A stretch of DNA of 64,000 nucleotides from Novosphingobium beihaiense (GTDB lineage Bacteria; Pseudomonadota; Alphaproteobacteria; Sphingomonadales; Sphingomonadaceae). A program made the position numbers and the translations under genes. Where the stretch lies: assembly GCF_022832375.1 (NCBI RefSeq), contig NZ_JALHLG010000005.1, positions 62,001 to 126,000 of the forward strand, given 5' to 3'. The notes under the pieces are model-generated. The model saw only the letters and a program-made list of their open reading frames with translations. It was not told the DNA's origin and made no database searches. How positions within the stretch are numbered: the first letter of the stretch is position 1; each line of letters starts with the position of its first letter. Below are positions 47,314-55,920 of the stretch, piece by piece.

Positions 47314-48741
47314 TTACCGGAAAGGCGGCTCGTTGAACGCGCGTAGCTTGCGCGAGTGCAGGCGGTCGCCCTGTTCACGCAGAAGGTCGCAGGTGATCAG
47401 GCCGATTTTGAGGTGGCTGGCGATAGCCTCTTCGTAGAAACGGTTGGCCTGCCCCGGCAGCTTGAGTTCGCCGTGCAGCGGCTTGTCCGACACGCACAGC
47501 AAGGTGCCGTAGGGAACGCGGAAGCGGTAGCCCTGCGCGCTGATCGTGGCGCTTTCCATATCGATGCCGATGGCGCGGCTGAGACTGAAGCGTTTGGCCG
47601 AGGCGGTATAGCGCAGTTCCCAGTTGCGGTCGTCGGTGGTGACGATAGTGCCGGTGCGCATCCGCTTCTTGAGGTTTATGCCGCTGCCGCTCACTATCTC
47701 GGCGGCCTGTGCGAGGGCCTGCTGCACTTCGGCAATGGCGGGCAAGGGGATTTCGGGCGGCAGCACCGGGTCGAGCACGTGATCGTCGCGCAGATAGGCA
47801 TGGGCGAGCACATAGTCGCCAATGCGCTGCGTCTCGCGCAGGCCGCCGCAGTGGCCGATCATCAGCCAGGCTTCCGGGCGCAGCACCGCGAGGTGATCGG
47901 TGATGGTCTTGGCGTTGGACGGGCCAACGCCGATGTTGACCAGCGTGATGCCCGAACCGTCTTCCTTGATCAGATGGTAGGCGGGCATCTGGTGGCGCCG
48001 CCATGCCGTGTCGGACAGACGCGCGCGGGCATTCTCGACCGGCGCGTCGAGATAGAGCCCGCCCGCGCCGGACAGGGCCACATAGCCGTCGGAGCCGACC
48101 TGCTTGCCCGCCCAGTCCACGAATTCATCGACATAGCGGTGATAGTTGGTGAACAGGACGAAGCGCTGGCAGTGCTCAGGGCTGGTGCCGGTATAGTGCG
48201 CAAGGCGGGCCAGGCTGAAATCGGTGCGCAGTCCGTCGAACAAGGCGAGCGGCAGCGGCTCGTCTTCCTCGAACACGTGCACGCCATCGGCGATCTCGTC
48301 GCCGATCATGGCGAGTTCGGTGCTGGGGAAGTGCTGCGCCAGATCCTGCGGCTTGACCGAGCCGATGGGCACACCGTCCAGCACGTAGGGGAAGGGGATT
48401 TCCTGCGCCGAGCGGCTGACTTCGAATTCCACCTCGTACTCGGCTTCGAGAAGGCCGAGCTGTTCGGCCAGATATCCGGCGAAGAGGCCGGGCCGGGTGA
48501 CGGTGGTGCGGTAAGTGCCCGCCGTTTCCAGCCGCCCGAAAGCGCGCGAGGCGCGGGCGGCCTTTTCCTGCCCGCGATAGGTCACGCGCAGTTCGGGATA
48601 GGTCCAGAGCCGCTCGGTGCGGCGTTCGGGAGGGGGAAGGGTGCCGTTCTCGATGAAGGCGATCATGTCGGCCTTCAGGCAGGTAACGGCGGCGTCATAT
48701 ACGCGGACCAATTCCGCGAGGGTCTCTTTCATCGTTTGCAT
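47314..48741 (-). CDS. amn: AMP nucleosidase
   Basis: A 475-aa enzyme that cleaves AMP to adenine and ribose 5-phosphate. The N-terminal AMN-specific domain (residues 1-180, with VTRPGLFAGYLAEQL) precedes the nucleoside-phosphorylase-type domain: LVNIGVGPSNAKTITDHLAVLRPEAWLMIGHCGGLR, IGDYVLAHAYLRDDHVLD, and AIGIDMESATISAQGYRFRVPYGTLLCVSDKPLHGELK. Length is standard. Start at the first ATG; an alternative lies 9 bases inside. Confidence 0.95.
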   Translation of the reverse strand: MQTMKETLAELVRVYDAAVTCLKADMIAFIENGTLPPPERRTERLWTYPELRVTYRGQEKAARASRAFGRLETAGTYRTTVTRPGLFAGYLAEQLGLLEAEYEVEFEVSRSAQEIPFPYVLDGVPIGSVKPQDLAQHFPSTELAMIGDEIADGVHVFEEDEPLPLALFDGLRTDFSLARLAHYTGTSPEHCQRFVLFTNYHRYVDEFVDWAGKQVGSDGYVALSGAGGLYLDAPVENARARLSDTAWRRHQMPAYHLIKEDGSGITLVNIGVGPSNAKTITDHLAVLRPEAWLMIGHCGGLRETQRIGDYVLAHAYLRDDHVLDPVLPPEIPLPAIAEVQQALAQAAEIVSGSGINLKKRMRTGTIVTTDDRNWELRYTASAKRFSLSRAIGIDMESATISAQGYRFRVPYGTLLCVSDKPLHGELKLPGQANRFYEEAIASHLKIGLITCDLLREQGDRLHSRKLRAFNEPPFR

Positions 48742-48814
48742 GGCCGTCTATCGCGCAAATCATTTTGCGGTGCAATAGGTGGGCTTTTTGCATGACGGTG
48801 TTGCAGAAAAAGGA

Positions 48815-48846
48815 AAGGCCTCCGCTCCATGGGGAGCGAAGGCCTT
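48815..48846 (-). terminator. Rho-independent terminator of rpsF-rpsR-rplI
   Basis: Read on the minus strand, AAGGCCTTCGCTCC pairs with GGAGCGGAGGCCTT (one mismatch) around a CCAT loop, followed by TTCCTTTTTC. It lies 27 bases after the rplI stop. Confidence 0.88.
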
Positions 48847-48872
48847 CAATTCCTGTGCGGTGAAGGAGAAGC

Positions 48873-49481
48873 TCAGGCTTCCGCTTCGCCTTCGGCCGGA
48901 GCCGCTTCTTCGGTTTCCTCGGCAGCGATCTCGCCGGGTTCGGCATTGGGATCGTAAGCCTCGGTGAAGCCCGAAGTGTCCTGTTCGAACATGGCGGCCA
49001 TGACGTCCACGCCCTGCGCCTGCAGTTCGGCTTCGTCGGGCGAACGGGCGACGTTCACCTGGACGTTGACCGAAACTTCGGGGTGCAGGTTCACGCGCAC
49101 GTCGAACACGCCGAGCGTCTTGATCGGGCGTTCGAGAACGATCATCTGCTTGACGACTTCGGCGCCCTGCTCGTTGAGGGCATCGACGATGTCACGCACC
49201 GAAACCGAACCGTAGAGCTGGCCCGAGTTCGACGAGGCGCGGATCAGGACGACCTGCTTGCCTTCGACATTGCCCGAGTGCGATTCGGCGGCCGAACGCT
49301 TTTCGGCGTTGTCGGCTTCGATCTTGGCGCGGTTGGCTTCGAAGACCTTCTTGTTGGCTTCGTTGGCGCGCAGCGCTTTCTTGTTCGGCAGCAGATAGTT
49401 GCGTGCGTAACCGTCCTTGACGGAAACGACGTCACCAATGGCACCGAGCTTTTCGACGCGTTCGAGGAGGATAAGGTCCAT
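48873..49481 (-). CDS. rplI: 50S ribosomal protein L9
   Basis: A 202-aa protein of the large subunit. The N-terminal domain MDLILLERVEKLGAIGDVVSVKDGYARNYLLPNKKALRA is diagnostic. The connecting helix (ANKKVFEANRAKIEADNAEKR) and C-terminal domain follow. An acidic Glu/Ala-rich tail of about 50 residues makes it longer than the usual 148 aa, as is common in sphingomonads. Last gene of rpsF-rpsR-rplI. Confidence 0.97.
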   Translation of the reverse strand: MDLILLERVEKLGAIGDVVSVKDGYARNYLLPNKKALRANEANKKVFEANRAKIEADNAEKRSAAESHSGNVEGKQVVLIRASSNSGQLYGSVSVRDIVDALNEQGAEVVKQMIVLERPIKTLGVFDVRVNLHPEVSVNVQVNVARSPDEAELQAQGVDVMAAMFEQDTSGFTEAYDPNAEPGEIAAEETEEAAPAEGEAEA

Positions 49482-49494
49482 GGGAAAGTCCTCC

Positions 49495-49719
49495 TTACTT
49501 GACGATGAAGGGCAGCAGGCCGATGTGCCGGGCGCGCTTGATGGCCTGGCTCAGCTCACGCTGCTTCTTGGCGGAAACCGCGGTGATGCGGCTCGGGACG
49601 ATCTTGCCGCGCTCGGACATGAAGCCCTGCAGCAGACGGATGTCCTTGTAATCGATCTTCGGCGCGTTCTTGCCCGAGAACGGGCAGGACTTGCGGCGGC
49701 GGAAGAATGCACGTGCCAT
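49495..49719 (-). CDS. rpsR: 30S ribosomal protein S18
   Basis: A 74-aa protein that pairs with S6 on 16S rRNA. The signature [49 protein letters not shown] is nearly textbook. It starts three bases after the rpsF stop and ends 13 bases before rplI. Confidence 0.98.
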   Translation of the reverse strand: MARAFFRRRKSCPFSGKNAPKIDYKDIRLLQGFMSERGKIVPSRITAVSAKKQRELSQAIKRARHIGLLPFIVK

Positions 49720-49722
49720 GGA

Positions 49723-50085
49723 TCAGTTCCCCTCGCGTTCGCGGCGGCGACGGTTGTCGCGGTCGTTCTTGCGCATCATCACCGACGGGCCGGCTTCGTG
49801 CTCGTCGACGCGGATGGTGACGTAACGGATCACGTCTTCGTTGATCTGGGTCTGACGTTCGAGTTCGGCGACAACGTCACCGGCGCACTCGATGTTCAGC
49901 ATCACGAAGTGTGCCTTGCGGTTGCGCTTGATCTTGTAAGCGAGATTCTTGAGGCCCCAGGTCTCGGTCTTGTGGACCTTGCCCTCGTTGCTCTCGACGA
50001 TCTCGGTGGCGGCGGCGGCCAGCGCATCGACCTGCGACTGGCTAAGGTCCTGGCGCGCCAGGAACACGTGCTCATAAAGAGCCAC
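49723..50085 (-). CDS. rpsF: 30S ribosomal protein S6
   Basis: A 120-aa protein. It has the start [56 protein letters not shown] and [15 protein letters not shown] Lys/Arg-rich C-terminal tail ([14 protein letters not shown]) is usual in alphaproteobacteria. GAAAGGAAG precedes the ATG. First gene of the ribosomal operon; the leader upstream may bind the S6:S18 complex. Confidence 0.98.
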   Translation of the reverse strand: MALYEHVFLARQDLSQSQVDALAAAATEIVESNEGKVHKTETWGLKNLAYKIKRNRKAHFVMLNIECAGDVVAELERQTQINEDVIRYVTIRVDEHEAGPSVMMRKNDRDNRRRREREGN

Positions 50086-50137
50086 GGCAGCTTCCTTTCA
50101 TTCATCTAACCGATCGCTGGCTTGTCCGCGGGATTGC

Positions 50138-50189
50138 GGGGCCCCTCCGGCTTTCTTCAGTTTCCCCGGACACCGGGGAAGGCGGCCCC
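50138..50189 (-). promoter_or_regulatory. Candidate S6:S18-binding leader of rpsF mRNA
   Basis: On the minus strand GGGGCC (50189-50184) can pair with GGCCCC (50143-50138). Inside is a perfect hairpin TTCCCCGG-TGT-CCGGGGAA (50180-50162), and a CCG triplet (50150-50148) lies in the 3' side of the internal loop. An outer stem, inner hairpin and unpaired CCG match the known S6:S18 autoregulatory motif in outline. The promoter was not located with confidence, so the outer arm might not be transcribed. Confidence 0.4.
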
Positions 50190-50260
50190 TTAGCGCACCG
50201 GGCGGAAAATGCAAGCGGTTTGGACTCCAGCCGGTGCGCCCCCGCAAGGCGAAAGGTACG

Positions 50261-50417
50261 CAAGGTGACAGGTTGACACGCTTTACACGGTCCAGAGGGA
50301 AAACGTGTCACCTTATGCCCGAATGTGTCACCTTGTACGGCCAAAGTGTCACCTTCCGGGGGCAAAGTGTCACTTTGTGGGGTTAGGGTGTCACTTTGCA
50401 GGGCAAGTGTCACCTTG
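50261..50417 (-). repeat. Phased CAARGTGACAC array B with conserved core
   Basis: This is the mirror image of the array at 23341. On the plus strand it reads as one CAAGGTGACA (50261-50270), then a 34-base core (50271-50304), then six GTGTCACYTT units starting at 50305, 50325, 50346, 50367, 50388 and 50407 (19-21-base period). One unit is the perfect 15-base palindrome CAAAGTGTCACTTTG (50363-50377). The core matches that of array A at about 30 of 34 positions (GTTTTCCC...GGAC...GTGTAAA...CGTGTCAACC). It sits upstream of rpsF and past the 3' end of a GlxA-type regulator gene. Confidence 0.9.
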
Positions 50418-50523
50418 TGCGGATGAGCGGCGCAAGAACGGGCAAGAGGCGATCGCGGGAGCATGCGGGCACGATACCGGAGCCTGCGGCATGTAGGAAA
50501 ACGGTTTCGCTTCACCCGGATCG

Positions 50524-51504
50524 CTACGACGCGATTCCTGCGTGAAACCGGATGCGGTAGGCCGCCGGTGGCAGCCCCACGGCGGCGCGAAAGTGCTGGC
50601 GGAAATTGGTGGCGGTGCCGAACCCGGCCATGGCGGCCACCGTCTCGATGGAAAGCCGGGTTTCTTCGAGCAGGTCGCGCGCATGGGCGAGGCGTTCGCT
50701 CTGGAGCCATTCGCCGGGCGGCAGGCCGGTCGCATCGCGGATGTGCCGCTGCACGCTGCGCACGCTGACGCGGGCCTCCTGCGCCATGCGCTCGACCGGC
50801 CAGGCTTCGCCGAGGCGCCCGCGGATCGTGTCCAGCAGGGCGGAAACCTGCCGTCCCGACGGCGGCACCAGCGGGCGCTGCACGAACTGGGATTGCCCGC
50901 CGTCCCGGTGCGGCGCGATCACCAGCCTGCGCGCCACGCTGTTGGCGGCGCGGGCGCCGAAATCCTTGCGCACGATATGAAGGCACAGATCCAGCCCCGC
51001 CGCGCTTCCGGCGGAGGTGAGGATGTCGCCGTCATCGGCATAGAGCGTGTGCGGATCGACTTCGATATCGGGGTGCTCTTGGGCGAGCCGGTCCAGATGC
51101 ATCCAGTGCGTCGTGACTCGCCTGCCCGTCAGAAGCCCGGCCTGCGCGAGGACGAAGGTGCCGCCGCATATCGAAACGATGCGCACGCCGCGCGCATGGG
51201 CCCGGCGCAGGGCTTCCAGCAAGGGGACAGAGGCCTTGACGCCGGGGCCGCACCACCCCGGCAGGACGAGCGTGTGCGCTTCCAGCATGAGATCCAGCCC
51301 GCCGTCCGGGTGAACCGTGATCCCGCCGCGCCCGCGAACCGGGCCCGGTTCCGCGGCGACAGTGGCGAAGCGGTACCAGTCCGGCCCCATGTCATCGCGG
51401 CGAAGGCCGAAGACTTCGTAGGCACATCCGAACTCGAATGTGGTCAGCCCGTCATAGACGAGGACGGCAACGAGGGGTCCTGTGGTCGAGCTGCGTTTTG
51501 GCAT
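50524..51504 (-). CDS. GlxA-family AraC-type transcriptional regulator
   Basis: A 326-aa regulator with an N-terminal DJ-1/PfpI-like domain (residues about 10-185: VAVLVYDGLTTFEFGCAYEVF, IVSICGGTFVLAQAGLLTGRRVTTHWMH, TSAGSAAGLDLCLHIVRKDFG) and a C-terminal AraC double helix-turn-helix (about 215-320: RMAQEARVSVRSVQRHIRDATGLPPGEWL, IETVAAMAGFGTATNFRQHFR). The Cys in ICGG matches the nucleophile elbow position, but most members are non-enzymatic. Divergent from a glutathione transferase gene across 113 bases, its likely target. Confidence 0.93.
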   Translation of the reverse strand: MPKRSSTTGPLVAVLVYDGLTTFEFGCAYEVFGLRRDDMGPDWYRFATVAAEPGPVRGRGGITVHPDGGLDLMLEAHTLVLPGWCGPGVKASVPLLEALRRAHARGVRIVSICGGTFVLAQAGLLTGRRVTTHWMHLDRLAQEHPDIEVDPHTLYADDGDILTSAGSAAGLDLCLHIVRKDFGARAANSVARRLVIAPHRDGGQSQFVQRPLVPPSGRQVSALLDTIRGRLGEAWPVERMAQEARVSVRSVQRHIRDATGLPPGEWLQSERLAHARDLLEETRLSIETVAAMAGFGTATNFRQHFRAAVGLPPAAYRIRFHAGIAS

Positions 51505-51617
51505 GATCCTTACGATAATGGCTAAATAGGCCACTGGCTAGGCCGAAGGATGCGCGCCAAAGGGTTGGTTCCTCACTCTTTCCGGCGTCCGTGCTGTGGT
51601 TGCAGGACGGACGGCCA

Positions 51618-52256
51618 ATGAACCTGGAAACGCCCATGAAACTGATTGGAATGCTGGATTCGCCTTATGTCCGCCGCGTTGCGGTGTCGCTGACGATGCA
51701 GGGCATCCCCTTTGCGCATCAGCGGCTTTCGGTACTGTCCGAGTTCGATGCTTTCGCAGCCGTCAATCCGGTGGTGAAGGCACCGACGCTGATAACCGGC
51801 GACGGGGTCATGCTGATGGATTCCACGCTGATCCTGGAATATGCGGCACGGCTGGCCGGTCCGGAACACAGCCTTGTTCCTAACGATCTGCCGAGCCTCG
51901 CCCGGGCGCAGCGGATCACCGGCCTTGCGCTCGCCGCTTGCGAAAAGACGGTTCAGATCGTCTACGAACGCAACTTGCGCCCGCCGGAAAAGCAGCATGA
52001 GCCCTGGCTGGACAGGGTTCATGGCCAGCTTGCCGCCGCCTACCGGCTGCTGGAGGAGGAGATCCGGGAGGCTGCCGGTCCCTGGCTGTTCGGGAACCGG
52101 CCCCTGCAGGCGGATATCACCAGCGCCGTGGCGTTCCGGTTTACCCGCGATATCCTGTCCGGCACGCTCGATGCGAAAACCTGTCCCGCGCTTGCCGCGC
52201 TGTGGGAGCGGGCAGAGGGGCTGGAGGCCTTCAAGGCGTTTCCCTATCCGTCGTGA
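51618..52256 (+). CDS. Glutathione S-transferase
   Basis: A 212-aa two-domain protein. The thioredoxin-like N-terminal part begins MKLIGMLDSPYVRRVAVSLTMQGIPF with the Ser/Tyr active-site region, and NPVVKAPTLITGDGVMLMDSTLILEY provides the cis-Pro and glutathione gamma-Glu contacts. The C-terminal helical domain includes WLFGNRPLQADITSAVAFRF with the capping Asp. The start may be the ATG at 51618 or 51636, the latter beginning exactly at the domain. Probably controlled by the divergent GlxA-type regulator; detoxification role inferred. Confidence 0.88.
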   Translation: MNLETPMKLIGMLDSPYVRRVAVSLTMQGIPFAHQRLSVLSEFDAFAAVNPVVKAPTLITGDGVMLMDSTLILEYAARLAGPEHSLVPNDLPSLARAQRITGLALAACEKTVQIVYERNLRPPEKQHEPWLDRVHGQLAAAYRLLEEEIREAAGPWLFGNRPLQADITSAVAFRFTRDILSGTLDAKTCPALAALWERAEGLEAFKAFPYPS

Positions 52257-52274
52257 CGGGCCGGGGCGGCAGCC

Positions 52275-55067
52275 TTACGGCTTGATGCCCGCACGGTCAT
52301 AGAGCGCATGGACATCGGGATCGATCCTGAGCGCAGTGGCCAGATCCTTCTGGCCTTCGGGCTTGCGCCCGAGCCGGGCCAGGACGATCCCGCGCATGTA
52401 CAGGCTCGACGCCTGGCCCGGGGCATCGCGCAGCGCGGCATCGAGATCGCGCAGGGCATCGTCGAACCGGCCCAGCCGGAAGAACACCACCGCGCGGCTG
52501 TCGAGCGGCCCTGCCGGGCTGGCGGACAGTTCGATGGCGCTGGTGCACTCGCGAACGGCGGATTCCACCTCGATCCCGCGCAGCGCCTTGATCCAGCAGC
52601 CGATGCCCAGCAGGCTTGCACTCTGCGGGCGGCGGTCCTTGAGATCGCCAAGCAGAGTCAGCGCCTCACCGGCATCGGCATAGACGCCCAGCGTCTGGAC
52701 CTTTTCCATTTCCCAGTTGCGGCTGTCGTCTCCGCCCAGCGCGATCTTCTCGTCAAGCATTGCGCGGGCCTCGTCCGCCTTGCCCTGGCGGGCCAGCAAT
52801 TCGGCGGTCATCTGCGTGGCGCCGTTCATCGACGGATCGAGCTGCATGGCCTCGCGGGCATCGGCCAGGGCGGCAGGAATGTCCCCCAGCGAACGATTGA
52901 CCCTTGCCCGCTGCATATATGTCCATGCGTCGCTGGAATGGTCGATTGCCGTCGTGAAGTCCGCGAGGGCGCCCTTGAAATCGCCGATGCCCTGCCGCAG
53001 GCTGCCGCGGGCGATCCAGGGGGCCTGGTCCGGGTCTTTCTCCGCCATCTTCTTGTCCAGCACGGCTTCGATGCCGGTCATCTGGCTTGATTTCATCGCG
53101 GCCTTGTCCAGATTCCAGCGGCGCGTCGCATCCGCGGGGGCCACGACTTGCGCGATCTGTGCCTTGGCCTTGGCCAGGCGTGCGCGGTTTGCCGAAATCT
53201 CGTCCACAGGCACTTCGGCGCCTGTCCGGTCCTGCCGTTCGTCGTAAGTGAACAGGCCGCCGTTCAGGCTGGCATGGCTGACGAAGTGGGAGCCGGCCAC
53301 TGTTACGTCAGTGTCGGGCGCGCCTTCGAGCGTGAAGCCCTTGCCCTTGTCCGGCAACTGAATCCGCACATGATAGGCGGCGCTGAAGGGGGCGGGCGTG
53401 GCCACCGGGATATTGCGCCATTCGGCGCGGGCACGGTCCGGCGAGAACGTGAAGTTAGCAAGCGGGCCGTTGAGGCGGCGCACTCTGACGCGGTCGCGCG
53501 GGCTCCAGTTCGTGGTCAGGATACCGCGGCCCTTGATCACGGCCATGGCATCTTCCGTAGACGTTTCTACCGAAACATCCGTGAACTGCCCGTCTCCCAC
53601 GACCTTCCTGAGATAGGACTCGATGAACTCGTCCCGTTTCTCGGTATCGAGAGCGTTGATGCCAATGCCCAGTTTCAGTGCTTCGGCTCCGCGGATCGTG
53701 ACGGTGGCAGTGGCGACGGACGGGAGATCGTAGCTGGTGCTTTCATCGTAATCGATCGAGACCTCGTAGGAGGGGCGGGCATCGGCATGCGTTTTCAGCA
53801 TTTCCGGCTCGGCCCCGGCCATACGCAGCGGCAGGATATAGCCCAGATCCGGGGTGTTGTGGATGTCCTCGATCCGTGAGCCGATCCGCGTCCCGTCCAG
53901 CCACAGCGGCTGGCCGTCCACCGTCGCGCGCACCAGGACATGGTCGAAAGTGGCCGCACTGGGAATGTGGCGCTGCAGGTCATGAACGCCGCTGGCTTTG
54001 GCGAGGACGGCCTCGGCCTTGATCCCCAGACGGTCAAGCAAGGCGAGCAGCAGCAGCGTTTTGGCCTTGCAATCGCCGTAGCGCAGTTTCCAGGTCTCGG
54101 CCGGGGCTTGCGGCGTGTAATTGCCTGCGTTCATGTTGACCGCGAGATAGCGGACCTGATCCTGCACAAGCTGCAGGGCCGCCTGCGTGCGTTCGAGCGG
54201 ATCCTGCGTGGCGGCCGCGATCTTGTCTGCCTCCGCCGCGAGCGGGCTGCCGTCCGCGATCTTGCCTTGCGGCTGATAGAGTGGGGCGAACACGCGCGAG
54301 ACGTCTCCCCAATCCTGGAATGTGGACAGTTCGAGGACCGGCAGCGGCTTGAACCGCGCGGGCGCATCGTCCGGCATTTCCGGCTGCTTGGGCACGGGCA
54401 GGGGCAGTTCCAGCTCCATCATGCTGCCGTGCCGTTCGGGCTTGGCGGTAACGTCCTTGGCAAGGACCTGCCACTTCGCCTTTTCGGCAGCGGGCCAGAT
54501 CGCCCTGACGCGCCCGGTTCCAAGGCGCAGCGGACTGGCGGGAAGGCCCGTGATGCTTTGCACACGCTGGCCCAGCACCTCGTCGCGCGATGTGACCGAA
54601 TAGCGCAGGCGGAAGATGTCGCCCACACGCAGCCCCTCGATCGCGGCCGTGGCGCTGAGAATGCCGGTGAGCTGGCGCTGTTCCAGCAGTTCTTCCCGGC
54701 GCAGCACTTCCAGCTTCATGCCTTTGGCCAACAGATCGATCGTCTGCCCGTCGCGCAGGATCGAGGCTTCGTGGATGATGAGGTCGCCTTTGTCGGGAGA
54801 CCATTGCGCGCCGATGGTGGAAAATTGCCCCAGCATTTCGGGGGAGGCGATCTTCACCGCGGTGTCCTGATACCGCCAGAGCTGACCATCCTGGATCCGT
54901 TGCTGCAGATCGAACACCAGCAACGGCGAGCTGTTATCCGGCTGCTCCGCTGGTATCTGCGCTTCTTCGACCCACTTGGGCTGGTCTTGATAGAGAATTG
55001 TCTCGCCAGCAAATGCAGGTCCTGGAACCAGAGCCAGGACGGCCAGCGATACCTTGTGCAACTTCAC
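52275..55067 (-). CDS. DUF3857 / transglutaminase-like / TPR periplasmic protein
   Basis: A 930-aa exported protein. The signal peptide (KLHKVSLAVLALVPGPAFAG) is followed by a DUF3857 domain (residues about 45-290). A transglutaminase-like domain then carries all three catalytic residues: Cys in LRYGDCKAKTLLLLALLDRLGIKA, His in TFDHVLVRA and Asp in PLWLDGTRIG. A beta-rich region and a TPR array at the C-terminus follow (ALADFTTAIDHSSDAWTYMQRARVNRSLGDIPAALADAREAM onward). The start is GTG nine bases after GGGGGG; the TTG further up is less likely. The substrate is unknown. It stands alone between a glutathione transferase and the tonB gene. Confidence 0.88.
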   Translation of the reverse strand: MKLHKVSLAVLALVPGPAFAGETILYQDQPKWVEEAQIPAEQPDNSSPLLVFDLQQRIQDGQLWRYQDTAVKIASPEMLGQFSTIGAQWSPDKGDLIIHEASILRDGQTIDLLAKGMKLEVLRREELLEQRQLTGILSATAAIEGLRVGDIFRLRYSVTSRDEVLGQRVQSITGLPASPLRLGTGRVRAIWPAAEKAKWQVLAKDVTAKPERHGSMMELELPLPVPKQPEMPDDAPARFKPLPVLELSTFQDWGDVSRVFAPLYQPQGKIADGSPLAAEADKIAAATQDPLERTQAALQLVQDQVRYLAVNMNAGNYTPQAPAETWKLRYGDCKAKTLLLLALLDRLGIKAEAVLAKASGVHDLQRHIPSAATFDHVLVRATVDGQPLWLDGTRIGSRIEDIHNTPDLGYILPLRMAGAEPEMLKTHADARPSYEVSIDYDESTSYDLPSVATATVTIRGAEALKLGIGINALDTEKRDEFIESYLRKVVGDGQFTDVSVETSTEDAMAVIKGRGILTTNWSPRDRVRVRRLNGPLANFTFSPDRARAEWRNIPVATPAPFSAAYHVRIQLPDKGKGFTLEGAPDTDVTVAGSHFVSHASLNGGLFTYDERQDRTGAEVPVDEISANRARLAKAKAQIAQVVAPADATRRWNLDKAAMKSSQMTGIEAVLDKKMAEKDPDQAPWIARGSLRQGIGDFKGALADFTTAIDHSSDAWTYMQRARVNRSLGDIPAALADAREAMQLDPSMNGATQMTAELLARQGKADEARAMLDEKIALGGDDSRNWEMEKVQTLGVYADAGEALTLLGDLKDRRPQSASLLGIGCWIKALRGIEVESAVRECTSAIELSASPAGPLDSRAVVFFRLGRFDDALRDLDAALRDAPGQASSLYMRGIVLARLGRKPEGQKDLATALRIDPDVHALYDRAGIKP

Positions 55068-55180
55068 TCTGTCATACCCCCCAATCAATAGCGGGCCAGT
55101 GTTATCGGCTGGAGCGCGTGTTGCAATCCTGTAAGCGCGCTATTTCAATTCTTTCATCGTGTTGTGGGGCATGTCTTGTT

Positions 55181-55918
55181 CTACTTGTGAAATGCCACTG
55201 GCACTGTGAACGTCAGTGCAGCATCGTCCATTCCGGCGGGCGGTGCCGGGAATGGCGCGGCTTTGCGCACGGCCTGCAGAGCCATGCGGTCGAGCATGAA
55301 CTGGCCGCTGGAGATGCTCACATCCGCCGAAACCAGCGCGCCGCTGCGCCCGATCCGGAAACGGACGGTGACAGTGCCCGCACCGCGCGCGCCGCGCGGG
55401 CGGGCGGCGAGGATGCGTTGCCACACCTGCTGGCGGTAGGCGGCGATCCGGCTGGAAGGGGGATCGTTCTGCCGGGGGGCGGACAGCAGCACGGGCGGTG
55501 GCGGAGAGGATGGCACCGGTTCTGCCTCGGGAGGCTGTGCGGTCTGCGGGGGAGTGCTGACGGGCGCCAAGCCGGGTGCTTCGGGCAGGACCGGGGCCGG
55601 TCTGGGCTCCGGCATGGGCGGAGCGGGTATGGCGGCTTGTCTGGCCTCGGGCTCCGACACTGGCGGCGGAGGGGCTGTCTTGCGTGGGGCGGGGGTGATG
55701 GAAATGGTTACCAGCGCGGACCGGGCGCCGGGGGCAGGGGCGTCCGGTCCGCGCATGGCGGCAACCACACCGGCGAGCAGCAGAAGGTTCAGCAACATGC
55801 TGCCCGCCAGTGCGGCGCCCCGCCGGGTGAGCGGAAGATCCGAACGCATGCCAATGCCCCGGCCGGGGGTGTAATGGCCGGAGCCCCTGTCTTTGGGGAA
55901 AGCAGGGGGCATGCGCAT
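55181..55918 (-). CDS. tonB: TonB energy-transducing protein of the copper receptor operon
   Basis: A protein of up to 245 aa. One transmembrane helix (AALAGSMLLNLLLLAGVVAAM), a long Pro-rich periplasmic spacer (PAPRKTAPPPPVSEPEARQ...), and a TonB C-terminal domain (RGAGTVTVRFRIGRSGALVSADVSISSGQFMLDRMALQAVRKAAPFP) ending VPVAFHK. The first ATG lies two bases after the receptor stop, suggesting translational coupling; an internal ATG at 55849 begins nearer the helix. Its place directly after an OprC-like receptor suggests it energises that receptor. Confidence 0.92.
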   Translation of the reverse strand: MRMPPAFPKDRGSGHYTPGRGIGMRSDLPLTRRGAALAGSMLLNLLLLAGVVAAMRGPDAPAPGARSALVTISITPAPRKTAPPPPVSEPEARQAAIPAPPMPEPRPAPVLPEAPGLAPVSTPPQTAQPPEAEPVPSSPPPPVLLSAPRQNDPPSSRIAAYRQQVWQRILAARPRGARGAGTVTVRFRIGRSGALVSADVSISSGQFMLDRMALQAVRKAAPFPAPPAGMDDAALTFTVPVAFHK

Positions 55919-55920
55919 GA

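Noticed and set aside
50187..50214. rpsF promoter TTGCAT-N16-TAAGGG
   Set aside because: Plausible boxes, but they overlap the 5' arm of the candidate leader and match consensus weakly, so not listed as a feature.
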